A stretch of 64,000 bases of DNA from Vitis vinifera. Its lineage: Eukaryota; Streptophyta; Magnoliopsida; Vitales; Vitaceae. The stretch spans positions 2,707,001-2,771,000 of the forward strand of contig NC_081807.1 in NCBI RefSeq assembly GCF_030704535.1. The letters are read 5' to 3'. The notes below the pieces were generated by a model, which saw only the letters and a list, made by a program, of their open reading frames with translations, was not told the DNA's origin and did not search any database. Shown here one piece after another: positions 12,290-22,912 of the stretch (position 1 is the stretch's first letter; each line of letters opens with the position of its first letter). The position numbers and the translations under genes are program-made.

Positions 12290-13790
12290 GACTGCTTGAG
12301 TCTACATTCAATTTGTTCTTTTTCAACCCCAACTTTTCAACAAAACTGCCTGGAAACCACAATCGAATTTCAGTTTAATGGAGGAAGATACGGCATTCAA
12401 GATAAACTAAATAATGGCTACTTGCATTGTGGGCTGGGTGAAAATTCCAGCACAGTCGAACGGAATCCAATTCCTCTGCCATGAAAATCAGAGAATACTT
12501 TTGAAGATTTTACTGGGTGGTGCAACACTGCTGACATATATGGAAGTTATTCATCCCCATTTCTTAGTTTCAGTTGAACCCAGAGTTTAGACGGACCATT
12601 AGCTAAAGATCAACTACCTCCATTTCCAGTTGTTGCTGGAATCAAGTCCCAACATGAACCAAGGTCTAGTAAACTGGTTGTGTTCTTTCAATTTAATGAG
12701 TCCCAGTTAGGTATGCAGGTCTTAGGATCAACTGCTCCAGTAAGTTAGCAACATAGATATACCTAAAAATGTTGGGTCTGTCTTAGAATGTCGATTTCTA
12801 TTGAGACCCATGTCAATTGTCTGCGACCAATCCTGCAGGTATTCCAGTTCTTGTTCAAAATTAGCTGAACAAACCAATCTTATATCTGCCCAATACTTCA
12901 TACCCTCATAGATAAAAGTTGGTTCAATTGCCTTAGTTTCTGGTAAAAAATTACAACATCTTGTCCATCAGGCTCTCTGGTCTGTAATTGTTAATTGTTA
13001 AGGCATGGTAAACCTGCTGCTCTGTGCAGTAGTGGGTGGCTCTTTTCACGGTTTAGGCCAATATAGAGGGTCCCCATTGAGGCCTTTCTATAACCATTTC
13101 TCATATGTTCTAGCCCATCATCACTCAAAAGCCCCCATCCATATCCATAACCCAAAAGATTCAACAATGTAATTATTTTACAGTGGGGGGACATCCTATG
13201 AGTCAATGTGTAAGATATCCAATAGAGATGAACCTATAGGATTATTTTACAGTGGGAAAACCCTCTTTACATCAATCACCATATGTGAAAATTATGGAAC
13301 AGTCTACAAGTCCATAAGGAGAACAGTCCTCCATACTGAGGATTAATCCCTATCTTTTATAAACTAGCTTAAGGTAGTATTATTATACATAACAATTTGT
13401 AATTTGCCCTAAATAGCTGCCAGGTTCTTCCATATGTAGCCCTAAGAGTCCCTCTTTAGTTATTCATCCGGCTATGTACCTGTACACTCCTATGTATGCT
13501 GGTTTACAATAAGGACATATGGAAAATTTCTAACCACAAAATGGTAGTAAAGCATAGCAGAATAATCAGGTGCTAGGTGTCCTTCACATATGGCAAGTGA
13601 GTGTCTTGCTATATTCTATTTGTGCCAGCTATAGATTCATCAAATACCTATGTGGCTGGTCACAGTGAAGACAGCCATTCTCAATCACAGGATAATGGTG
13701 ACGTAACTGCCTACCCCCTATTCATGGACCAACAACTGATGCAGCAACTTGTCAACAATAAAAGAGGATTAATTGTTTGGGTCTAGTTTG
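12290..13790 (+). pseudogene. Possible decayed plant gene, product not recognised
   Basis: Two blocks have a more even, coding-like base composition than the AT-rich surroundings. The first is about 12296-12740, with translations such as FNGGRYGIQDKLNNGYLHCG and, in another frame, FEDFTGWCNTADIYGSYSS. The second is about 13615-13790 (DSSNTYVAGHSEDSHSQSQD then PLFMDQQLMQQLVNNKRG). The frames are interrupted and no complete domain can be named. A leader-like GC-richer stretch at 11600-11700 could be an old promoter or first exon. Composition and acidic/Gln-rich peptides would fit the tail of a transcription factor, but this is a guess and the function is unknown. Confidence 0.3.
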
Positions 13791-14154
13791 AGCACGTCTA
13801 CTTTTATTTTTTTCGAATCTATTGAAAAGACAGTATCGATTAATAGTATGATGTGTATATTTTTGCATCCTATTATTTGTATTTTGATTCCATTTTTAAC
13901 TCTTTATTCATTGACTTAGCTCCTCATACATATTCAATGATATAAATCCTTTGACCTGTAGATATGAATACGATAACTTAACAAAATTTTCTTTCAAGTC
14001 CCTTTAAGAAATTGGAACTGATAATCATTAATCATTTCAGTTGTTTGCCTTTTCAGATTGATTAAATTGTTTTTTCTTTCTTTCTTTTTTTTTTTTTGAT
14101 AAGACTTCACTTGAATTTGGTTTTATATCAATATAAGTTAAATTTATAAAATAA

Positions 14155-14335
14155 AAATAAAACATTGTTTTTAAAAACAAAACAAATTCTTTCATCCAAA
14201 CGAGTTTTTTGTTTTTAAAAACTATTTTTTAAAACATCTAGCCAAACACTCTTATTTTTAAAAAATTCTAAAAAACTGTTTTTTGTTCTCTATTTTAAAA
14301 CAAGTTTTAAAAAACATTGCCAAACAGGGCCTAAA
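14155..14335. mobile_element. MITE-like sequence
   Basis: A/T-rich foldback-like sequence contains repeated TTTTTAAAAACA-type tracts and ends with GCCAAACAGGGCCT, a terminus typical of plant hAT-type MITEs. The other end and the target duplication were not resolved, so the borders are approximate. Confidence 0.4.
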
Positions 14336-14518
14336 ATAGTTAAGTTCCTTGAATTTTAATTAGGAAAACATATAGTCTGAATAGATATCTTGGAAAAATT
14401 ATGGGAGCAGTGCATGGTTATTTTTATATTTACTTGTACTTTTTGGTTTGTTTTACATTTTTCCAAGGAGAACCACGATTGCTTTTCTTAGGTAGAATGG
14501 CCGAGGAAGAACAAGAAA

Positions 14519-14666
14519 TTAAAATGGCCCTTTTCAGCCACTGTTGATGTGCTGCAGCTGTTTGCATCCTCACCCTTGTTGATTCTTTGTAATGAAATCC
14601 TCTTCCTTCCAAGGGCCGCTACCTCCTGTCATTTACCATTCTGGTGAGTTTCTTTGGGCTGATCAT
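14519..14666 (-). pseudogene. Broken SAUR (B type) fragment, 5' part only
   Basis: The segment aligns with the first about 50 codons of the B-type SAUR at 23673-24119. It starts with the conserved ATG at 14664-14666 (MISPKKL), then loses the frame and hits a stop after 15 codons. The coding homology stops near 14519, so the SAUR domain itself is missing. Its 5' leader is interrupted by a solo LTR and an LTR element; the leader and promoter resume at 17466. It is the B member of the first SAUR triad and is clearly non-functional. Confidence 0.8.
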
Positions 14667-14672
14667 GCTGTT

Positions 14673-15557
14673 TGTCACACACAAAATCTAGCACCAAATT
14701 TTTGCGTATGTGCAGCGCTTAGCCACCCCTCTAAGCTAGCCTTCCAACAACCTGCACGAGATTAAATCAAAGAGCCCACATAAGCACACACAAGTTTATA
14801 GGGCACCATCCCCCAACTTGTATTTTATTCTATCCCAAATAAGAATACAAGACACAGATTGGCAAGGCTCCCACAATAGCATCGAGTTCATGTTCTCTCA
14901 AGATCTCTCTCTAGATCCCTTTGTATGATTGTGTGAATGTATAAGTACTCAAGGAGGTTCTCCCATTTCCCTTTTATAGAGTGGCTACCACCCACACTTT
15001 GTTTGACTAGAACTCCGCATACTAGTTCAACTAGGACTATTCCTCATAACCCATGGCACCGACCATTCCCACTAGGACTCTGAGTCCTTCTTAGACTACA
15101 ATCATAATCACAAGGGAAATAAGGACTCCTACTCATTCTCGTGCATTAGGAGTGTCTTCCTTCGGGCATTAGGACTCAATCTCCTACTTTGACTAGGAGT
15201 CTCATGTATCAAGAGTCTTTCTCCTCATGCTGCAGTCCACGCATATATATATATAGATTGTGTCATCCAAGCTCTCCTTTTGGGACTACCTATTAAGTCG
15301 TCTCATGTGGACCACCTATCTAAGTCGTCTCATGTGCTCGACTTGTCCACTTCGCATGAGCAAAGCTTATGTGTGTCCTGTGCACTTTCCGTGCTTGCGG
15401 CTTGTGTGTGCGGCTCCATGCACTCACCCAAGCAACCCTTCAATCTAATGCCACAACCCCTTTGTTATCTTGTTCCTTCTCTAGGGGCTTCCCTTCCGAG
15501 CACAAAGTTACCCATGAGGCCCCTTTGTGTCTCATGGTCTGTGTCGAGGGTCTAACA
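14673..15557. mobile_element. Solo LTR (885 bp) inserted in a SAUR leader
   Basis: This block starts TGTCACAC and ends GTCTAACA, so it has TG...CA ends. It interrupts sequence that is continuous in the paralogous SAUR leaders at 19913 and 24120. The flanks CTGTT (14668-14672) and CTGCC (15558-15562) are each one base from CTGTC, the uninterrupted paralogous sequence, which fits an aged 5-bp target duplication. There is no internal coding region. The superfamily cannot be told from the LTR alone. It looks older than the neighbouring LTR element. Confidence 0.75.
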
Positions 15558-15589
15558 CTGCCCTAGTATTGAGTTGGGCGGAGACTAAT

Positions 15590-17465
15590 TGATGGGGGAA
15601 AGCCTTTTAAAGTTTATTCAAGGAAGAAAGGGAAGACCTAAGTAAACTTTAAGTAGGATTAATATAATTAGAATTTGAGTCATGATAGGTTATTAGAGTC
15701 CTAGTAGAATAGGTTATTAGAGTCCTAGTAGACTTTGGATTTCTTAGAGAAGCCTATAAATAGGCTAATCAATGTAAATCAAAGGAATGAATTTTTGATG
15801 AATAATATTATACTTTCTTTCATTGCAAGGTTGCAACCCTCAATGGTGAGACTCCATTGATTTTCTTCTAGGTGAGACTCCTAGAAGGCCTTAGTGAGAC
15901 TCTAAGGTTTTCCATCTTTTCTTCATTGTTTCTTCATCTTCATTGTAGGTCTCTTCTTCCTTTGGGTAACTTTCCAATTCAGATTCTGGTTCTTCAACAC
16001 AAAAGTGTAAACTTTTGGTTGGGCATACAACAGCATAATGACCATGCCCACCACACTTAAAGCATAAAGGAGTCACGTCTACTTTTCTATCTCCATTACT
16101 CATTGAATTTTTACCCTTATTACCATTCTTGTAAGCCACATTCGAAGTTTGTTGAGTGTTGCCCCCACCATTCACATGATTAGGAGTTCTGAAGTTTGAC
16201 GTGCTTAAAGGTTTGCTTGCTGTCCTGTTGGAGAAAGTGCTCCCAATTTGTGAACTTGGACGCCTGGAAACCCGGAATTTGAGGCCTTCTTCTATTTTGA
16301 GGGCTAGTTGATAAACGTCATTTACGGTATAAGTGTGTGCAACTATCATCTCAAGTTGAATCTCCATTCGAAGTCCAGCTTTGTAGCGGGCTGCAAGTTG
16401 AGCATCACTTTCCCGCACTTGATTTCGAATGCTCAATTCATGGAATTCTTCTGTATATTCTTCAACGGACTTGGTACCTTGTTTAAGGGAAAACAATTTT
16501 GTATACATAAGTTGTTCATAATCAGTTGGGAGAAAGTGCTCCTTCATTTTCAACTTCATCTCGTCCCATGTGTCAATAGGCGGTTAGCCAGTTCTATGAG
16601 CTTGATTCTCGATATTATGCCATCATAGACGTGCTGCTCCTTTCAACTTTGCCTTCACAAAACGAACTTTTCTATTTTCGGGCATTGCATACCAATCAAA
16701 GTAATCTTCCATTGACATAATCCAATCAAGAAAAGCTGTTGGATTTAGTTTTCCATAAAATTCAGCAACTTCAAGACGTACCTTTTTTGTATGTTCTTGA
16801 TGATCAACTTGTGTCTACTCGACAAGGTGGATACCAAAAATTTTTAGTGAAATGGCGAGGCAAACCACATTCTGAGAATACATGGATTACGACAACGGAT
16901 TTTCAGAAGATTAACCCCGATCTCTATGAATAGTATCAAGCATCTAACTCGTCGGAGCCGAGTTCTTTCAAGCCGGGGAGAATTGATGGGGGAAAGTCTT
17001 TTAAAGTTTATTCAAGGAAGAAAGGGAAGACCTAAGTAAACTTTAAGTAGGATTAATATAATTAGAATTTGAGTCATGATAGGTTATTAGAGTCCTAGTA
17101 GAATAGGTTATTAGAGTCCTAGTAGACTTTGGATTTCTTAGAGAAGCCTATAAATAGGCTAATCAATGTAAATCAAAGGAATGAATTTTTGATGAATAAT
17201 ATTATACTTTCTTTCATTGCAAGGTTGCAACCCTCAATGGTGAGACTCCATTGATTTTCTTCTAGGTGAGACTCCTAGAAGGCCTTAGTGAGACTCTAAG
17301 GTTTTCCATCTTTTCTTCATTGTTTCTTCTTTCTCTCTATTTCTTATCTTATAATTTTCTCTACCATAAAGTTTATTCCTTGTTCCTCTCCTTACACCCT
17401 AAAAATAAAACCCTAGCCCACCTACCCTTGAGTGTAGGCAACCATCCTAGGGTTGTCCTACATCA
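15590..17465 (+). mobile_element. Rearranged Ty3-type (chromovirus) LTR element, young, broken
   Basis: The left LTR-derived copy is 15590-15935 and the full right LTR is 16984-17465 (482 bp, TGATGG...ACATCA). A 5-bp target duplication CTAAT flanks the element (15585-15589 and 17466-17470). A polypurine-rich stretch precedes the right LTR. The LTRs differ at one base over the 346 bp they share, so the insertion is recent. The LTRs contain a 23-bp tandem repeat and a TATAAATA box. Between them are a gag part on the minus strand (about 15936-16785, with a CCHC zinc knuckle) and a chromodomain part on the plus strand (about 16786-16932), which marks a chromovirus. Most of pol is absent. The element is a broken, non-autonomous fossil with several major losses. 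Confidence 0.88.
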
Positions 17466-18700
17466 CTAATTCAAGCAAGAATTTTGAGAAAGAAAGGAGA
17501 TTTGCAGTTAGAACACTAGAAAGGTGTAGTGCTGATTGGAAGGCAACGTAAGTAGGCTACTATATATTACCTAGCCCCAACTCAGTTCTTGAAACTGTAA
17601 ACTGATGTTAGGCTTGGTTGGGTGCAAAGCCATGTGCTGCATGGACAAGGAGGGGCCTTCAAGAAGTGGCTGAGAAGGTGCTGCATGAAGAGTCAAGGTG
17701 GAGCAATGAGCATAGCCACACAGTATATCTGGTCCCCTCTGCAAAGTGGTTTAGTGACAATAGATCCAATCCCTTTAGCTGGAAACCGACAACAGATAGT
17801 CTGAACAAAGACAAAAATAAACAAAACATGAAGGGAACAATATGTTAACCGATCCAATTGGGTACATATGGGAATTCAAGAGAGTCAGGGTTTTAGAACC
17901 TGAAAAGCCACACTATTCACAAGCCATTCAATGCCTACACACAACAATTGAAGCTTCCCCTATGTTGGGCTGCATATGGAGATTAAACCTCACTGAAAGA
18001 AAAAAGTAAGTTCTAAAACTTACAATCAATTTTTCAAGGTAGACAAAGATGTGGATCCAAACAAGGAACATGGCTTCCATACAGTGGGAAGGAACCAAGT
18101 TGGATTGAAAAGCATTGAAGAGTTTGAGAGCTGGGCACGTTTGGTTTCTGTTCGTAGACCACTATTAATTCATACATTACACCACAATTATTAATTTTCC
18201 CTCCGTTTTTTCAGAAGCCAAACACAACTATAAGAGTGAAAGAAACAAAAAAATGAAAAGGAAGTCACCTGTTTGTAAGTGGGGTTTGTGAGCCGATCCA
18301 AAAGCTATAGCTCCTGTTGTTAATTGTTCAGAAAATGGTTTCTTATGAAACAAATCCATTGAGACGCCAATACCAAGAAGAGAGAGAGAGGAAGCTATAG
18401 CACTATTGCTTGGCTTGAAACCCAACTTAAGTAGAAGTTGGCCTGTTTTCCAATCTGTGTTTCTTTTATTCATCACTGTGTTTGGCTACTGTGAAAACAG
18501 ATGAAAGTAGTACATGGCTTGAAGTACCATATATGAATTTGTGCCGCTTTGGGATTGTATACATAACTCATAAAAGCAAACCCTCTTCTGCCTAGAATTT
18601 GAAGAACTGTAAAAATCAGATTTTTGAACGAAAAGTGAATGGGGTTTGCTGATTTGGCCTCAATAAGGCCTTCTTTGAAAGCTTATTCATGGTGAGCTGC
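17466..18700 (-). promoter_or_regulatory. Orphaned SAUR B-type promoter and upstream block
   Basis: The sequence matches the upstream regions of the B-type SAURs at 19913 and 24120. It has the leader TTCAAGCAAGAATTTT at its start, a TATA box at 17560-17570, the conserved block with GCAAAGCCATGTGCTGCATG, CATATG at 17865-17870 and the distal block around 18280. It once drove the SAUR now left as a fragment at 14519-14666, nearly 2.8 kb away across two LTR insertions. The distal AuxRE-like GAGACA of the intact units reads GAAACA here (18347-18352). Confidence 0.75.
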
Positions 18701-18877
18701 TTTTTTATGTTGAACTGATTTTATCCACAACTCATTTGGAGGTAATAAGCAATATACTCTCAAGGGAAGAAAAGAAAACATGGAGAAAACACCTTCTAAA
18801 TTCTCATTGTATATGTATTATCAAACTAAACTAGTGTGGATCATTTTTACAAACAAAAAAAAGAGACTTTGATTTCT

Positions 18878-19285
18878 TTAAAAGGCACATAGTAGTAACT
18901 GCTCATTGCTCTCTCCTTGATGGAAGTATGCCGAGGATGAGCAGTTATGTGAAGTTAGAGACATGATCAGAGCTCTCTCCAAATCTTTTGCTACACCGTG
19001 TTGGATGATTGAGATTGCATAGTCCATGAAGATTGAATCACATGGCAATATGATGGGGCCTTCACTTTCTACCCCAAACTCCTCCTCAGACATTTGTGAA
19101 AGCTCTCTGAAGATCTCATTACTGAGATACACCAAAGGAATCACAAAGCGTCTCCTATCAGTGTTGTACACAACAAAATGGCCCTTGTCTGCCACAGCTG
19201 ATGTACTACAACAGTCAGCATCCAAAACCAAATCTGTTCTTGGAAGAGAAATTCTCTTCCCCTTCATGGTAGAGCTTCTTAGCAT
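18878..19285 (-). CDS. SAUR: SAUR-like protein with altered N-terminus (A/C chimera), 135 aa
   Basis: The SAUR domain is complete (GHFVVYNTDRRRFVIPLVYL, then SEEEFGVESEGPIILPCDSI) and the C-terminus YFHQG...LLLCAF matches the A-type SAURs at 21344 and 25602. The usual N-terminus MISPKKLIKMARKWQ is missing. The ancestral start at about 19292 now runs out of frame, and the frame opens at a different ATG (MLRSSTMKGKRISLP). The leader (CATGCTGTCTTACTCTC, 19290-19306) is C-type, like that at 22913, so the gene looks like a fusion of an A body to a C leader made by unequal recombination or deletion. Only about 180 bp separate it from the next SAUR stop, with no A-type TATA. It is probably weakly expressed or dead. 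Confidence 0.7.
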   Translation of the reverse strand: MLRSSTMKGKRISLPRTDLVLDADCCSTSAVADKGHFVVYNTDRRRFVIPLVYLSNEIFRELSQMSEEEFGVESEGPIILPCDSIFMDYAISIIQHGVAKDLERALIMSLTSHNCSSSAYFHQGESNEQLLLCAF

Positions 19286-19465
19286 TTATCATGCTGTCTT
19301 ACTCTCTATATTATGGACAGATGGCTTTGAGAAAAAGGAGAAAAAAAAATTGAAGAGGGAGACAAAAAACACATGAAGAAAATGCTTTGAGAATTCTCAC
19401 TATATTCTATATATTTTATCAAACTAAATTCTGTGGATCATTTACAAAATTTAAGTACGATCTCT

Positions 19466-19912
19466 TCAGAAGGCACATAATAGTAATGATTCATTGTTCT
19501 GTTCTTGGTGGAAGTATGAAGAAGATGAGCAGCTACTGGAAGCTATAGACATGATCAAAGCTCTCTCCAAATCTTTTTCAACTCCTCGTTGGATGAATGA
19601 GATCACATAATCCATAAAGACTGAATCACACGGCAATATGATGGGGCCTGCACTTTGTATCCCAAACTCCTCCTCAGACATTTGAAAAAGCTCTCTGAAG
19701 ATTTCACTATTAAGATAAGCCAAGGGAATTGCAAAGCGTCTTCTGTCAGAGCTGTAAACAACAAAATGACCCCTATCAGCCACTGTTGATGTGCTGCAGC
19801 TGTCTGCATCCACACCCCTGTTGATTCTCTGTAATGAAATCCTCTTCCTTCCTAGGGCTGCTACCTTCTGCCATTTCCTTGCCATTCTGATGAGTTTCTT
19901 TGGACTGATCAT
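19466..19912 (-). CDS. SAUR: SAUR family auxin-responsive protein (B type), 148 aa
   Basis: This is an intact, intronless 148-aa frame of the SAUR61-68 type. It has the N-terminal basic helix MISPKKLIRMARKWQKVAA, a variable Ser/Thr-rich linker, then the SAUR core GHFVVYSSDRRRFAIPLAYL, FRELFQMSEEEFGIQ and GPIILPCDSVFMDY. The tail is LLLCAF. SAURs of this kind usually promote cell expansion by inhibiting PP2C.D phosphatases, which keeps plasma-membrane H+-ATPase active. That is family knowledge and was not tested here. About 13 residues differ from the B copy at 23673. A TATA box lies at 20037-20047, about 130 bp upstream of the ATG, and CATATG lies at 20359-20364. It is the B member of triad 2. 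Confidence 0.92.
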   Translation of the reverse strand: MISPKKLIRMARKWQKVAALGRKRISLQRINRGVDADSCSTSTVADRGHFVVYSSDRRRFAIPLAYLNSEIFRELFQMSEEEFGIQSAGPIILPCDSVFMDYVISFIQRGVEKDLERALIMSIASSSCSSSSYFHQEQNNESLLLCAF

Positions 19913-21060
19913 GCTGTCCTAGTCTCAAGTTGGAGGGCGAATAGTTCAAGCAAGAATTTTCAGAAAGAAGGGAGATTTGCAGCTAGAACTCTAGAAAGGT
20001 GGTGTTGTGCTGATTGGAAGGCAATGCAAGTAGGCTATTATATATTACCGAGCCCCAACTCAGTCCTTGAAGCAATAAACTGATGTTAGGCTTGGTTGGG
20101 TGCAAAGCCATGTGCTGCATGGACAAGGAGGGGCCTTCAAGAAGTGGCTGATAAGGTGCTGCATGAAGAGTCAAGGTGGAGCATTGAGCAAAGCCACACA
20201 GCATATCTGGTCCTATCTACCAAGTGGTTTAGCGACAATAGATCCAATCTGTTTAGCTGGAAATCGACAACAGATAGTCTGAACAAAGACAAAAATAAAC
20301 AAATCATGGAGGGAACAATATGTTAACAGATCCTTTCCTTTCTTATATCAATTGGGTACATATGGAATTTAAGAGGGTCAGGGTTTTAGAACCTGAAAAG
20401 CCACATAATGCACAAGCCATTCAGTGCCTACACACATTGTCTGAAGTTTCCCCTGTGTTGGGCTGGATATGATATGGAGATTAAACCTAACTGAAAGAAA
20501 AAAGGAAGTTCCACAAATTTACAATCTATTCTTCAAGGTAGAGAAAGACATAGATCCAAACAAGGAACATGGCTGGCATATGGTGGGAAGAAACCAAGTG
20601 GGATTTACAAAGCATGGAAGCTTTTGAGAGCTGAGCATGTTTTCTTGCTGTTCATAGACCACTAATTTAATTCATACATTACACCACAAATATTACTTTT
20701 CCCCCTGTTTTCTCAGCAGCCAAACACAACTATAAGAGTAAAAGAAACGAAACAAAAAAATAAATAAAAATGAAAAAAAAAGTCATCTGTTTGTAAGTGG
20801 GGTTTGTGAGTCAAGCCAAGAGCTATGGATCCTGTTGTTAATTGTTCACAAATTGGTTTCTTATGAGACAAATCCATGGAGACCCTAGAAAACCCAACTT
20901 ACAAAGAAGTTAGTCTGTTTTCATATTTCTGTTTCTTTTATTCATCACTGTGTTTGGCTTCTGGGAAAACAGGGGAAAGTAGTACATGGCCTGTAGTACT
21001 CTATATGAATTTGTGCCTCATTTGGATAGCATACACTCGTAAAACAAACTCTCTTCTGCC
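19913..21060 (-). promoter_or_regulatory. Promoter region of the B-type SAUR of triad 2
   Basis: The TATA box (TAATATATAAT on the minus strand) is at 20037-20047. The conserved upstream block at 20090-20330 is shared with 17610 and 24300. CATATG at 20359-20364 equals the NDE-type element known from soybean SAUR promoters. GAGACA at 20865-20870 is the complement of the auxin response element TGTCTC, about 950 bp upstream of the ATG. Confidence 0.6.
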
Positions 21061-21343
21061 TAGAAGTTGAGTAATTGTAAAATCAGATTTTAGAACAAGA
21101 AGCAAATGAGGTTTGGTGATTTGGCCTCAATAAGGCCTTCTTTGATAGCTCATTCACACTGAGCTGCTTTTTAATGTTTAACAGATTTTGTCCACCACTC
21201 TCTTGGAGGCAATAAGCATTATACTCTCGAGGGAAGACAAAAAAACATGAAGAAGATAGCTTAGAAATTCTCATTTTATAAATATTGTCAAACAAGACTT
21301 GTGTGGATCATTTACAAACAAACAAAAAAGAAGGATGATTTCT

Positions 21344-21790
21344 TTAGAAGGCACATAGTAGTAATTGCTCATTGCTCTGTCCTTGATGGAAGTATGCAGA
21401 GGATGAGCAGTTACTTGAACCTATAGACATGATCAAAGCTCTCTCCAAATCTTTTGCTACACCACGTTGGATGAATGAGATTGCATAGTCCATAAAGACT
21501 GAATCACATGGCAATATGATGGGGCCTTCACTTTGTACCCCAAACTCCTCCTCAGACATTTGCAAAAGCTGTCTGAAGATTTCATTGTTGAGATACACCA
21601 AAGGAATCACAAAGCGTCTCCTATCAGCACTGTAAACAACAAAATGGCCCTTATCTGCCACTGATGATGTACTACAACAGTCAGCATCCAAAACCATATC
21701 TGTTCTTGGTAGAGAAATTCTCTTCCTCTTCATGGCAGCTATCTTCTGCCACTTCCTTGCCATCTTGATGAGTTTCTTGGGATTGATCAT
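21344..21790 (-). CDS. SAUR: SAUR family auxin-responsive protein (A type), 148 aa
   Basis: This is an intact intronless SAUR of 148 aa. It starts MINPKKLIKMARKWQKIAAM and continues with KRKRISLPRTD, a Cys/Ser linker and the core GHFVVYSADRRRFVIPLVYL...SEEEFGVQSEGP. The A type differs from the B type by AAMKRKR instead of AALGRKR and by the tail SSAYFHQGQSNE. A TATA box (TTATATAG on the plus strand, 21908-21915) lies about 120 bp upstream of the ATG. The residues from about QSEGPIILPC to QSNE are identical to the A copy at 25602 while the N-terminal halves differ, which suggests gene conversion. It is the A member of triad 2. Confidence 0.92.
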   Translation of the reverse strand: MINPKKLIKMARKWQKIAAMKRKRISLPRTDMVLDADCCSTSSVADKGHFVVYSADRRRFVIPLVYLNNEIFRQLLQMSEEEFGVQSEGPIILPCDSVFMDYAISFIQRGVAKDLERALIMSIGSSNCSSSAYFHQGQSNEQLLLCAF

Positions 21791-22672
21791 GGTTATTCAC
21801 TGAGTAACAAGAGAAAACTTTGAACAAGTGAAGAAAGGGGACTTCAATCTTTGGAATCTCGAATGGTATTGCTGTGTTGTTTGGGATGCAGAATGGAAGA
21901 AGGTTAGTTATATAGTAATGAGGACTCAGACAGTAGATAGTTGTATTTTTCATTTTGTGGGGATCCAATGAATGCAAAGCCATGTGCTGGTTGGACCACA
22001 AGGCCATTAAGAGGTAGGCAAGTTTGGTTGTATTCTGTGATCAATGAATTCAGAAGTTCATGACAGCAGATACTTCTCCTTTCATTTTGCCAAGTTATCT
22101 GCAGACATAGCAGAAGATACGTATTTTTACATTTTGCTAAGTGATCTGCAGACACAGTGGTGCCATTGAGTTTAGGTGTCTGCTCATTCTAACCACAGAA
22201 GTCCATGTATTGGCAAAGGCTCAAGAAAACTATCACAGATCAATCTAACAATCATATTATTTGGGAAAGGTAAGACGAAGCCCTCAAACATTTATGACAA
22301 AATGAGTGGTATTCATTTAAAAGTTGTCCTTCCAAGCTGATTGGGGACCACAGTCTGCTTGCCATTAGAAGCCATTTCTCTCACCTTCTACATCAAACGG
22401 ATTTTTATAATTGCAATAACATTTCTGGAGGTCAGTGAAAGTTGGTGAATACTGCTATAATTCAACCCTGGAGCAAATCTAATCACAATAGCATTGAAAA
22501 GAAAAGCAGGGTTTTCCAAGCTATGTAGGGGTTATGAGGCTTAACATGGTTCTATTGAACTTTGTGGCGAAGGCTGAGCCAGTGTGAATGAGTTATTGCT
22601 TTAAAATCCTATTCTAAATTGTTCTACAATCCATGTTTATTCAGATTTCAATTTTTAATTGCTATTGAGTAC

Positions 22673-22912
22673 TCACCAAAACATTTTTATGGAGACAACA
22701 AAGTTTGAAGATTTCAGAAGGTCTTGCTTAATCTGTTTGGCACTGTCACAAAGTTTGAAGAAAACAAAATGGCCTTTATTAGCCACTGATGTACTACGAG
22801 TGCCTGCATCCATATCAGTATTTGTTCTTGGTGAAGAAATTCTGTTCCTCCCAAGGGCTGCCCTTCTCTGACACTTCCTTTTCATTTTGATGAGCTTCTT
22901 GGGGCTTATCAT
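22673..22912 (-). pseudogene. Truncated SAUR (C type)
   Basis: The first about 50 residues match the C-type SAUR at 27248-27688 (MISPKKLIKM, then RRAALGRNRISSPRTNTDMD and the ...STSVANKGHFV start of the core). After that the sequence is unrelated and the SAUR core and tail are missing, leaving a 79-aa frame. The leader CATGCTGTCCTACTCTC follows upstream. It is a 3'-truncated pseudogene and the C member of triad 2. Confidence 0.8.
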
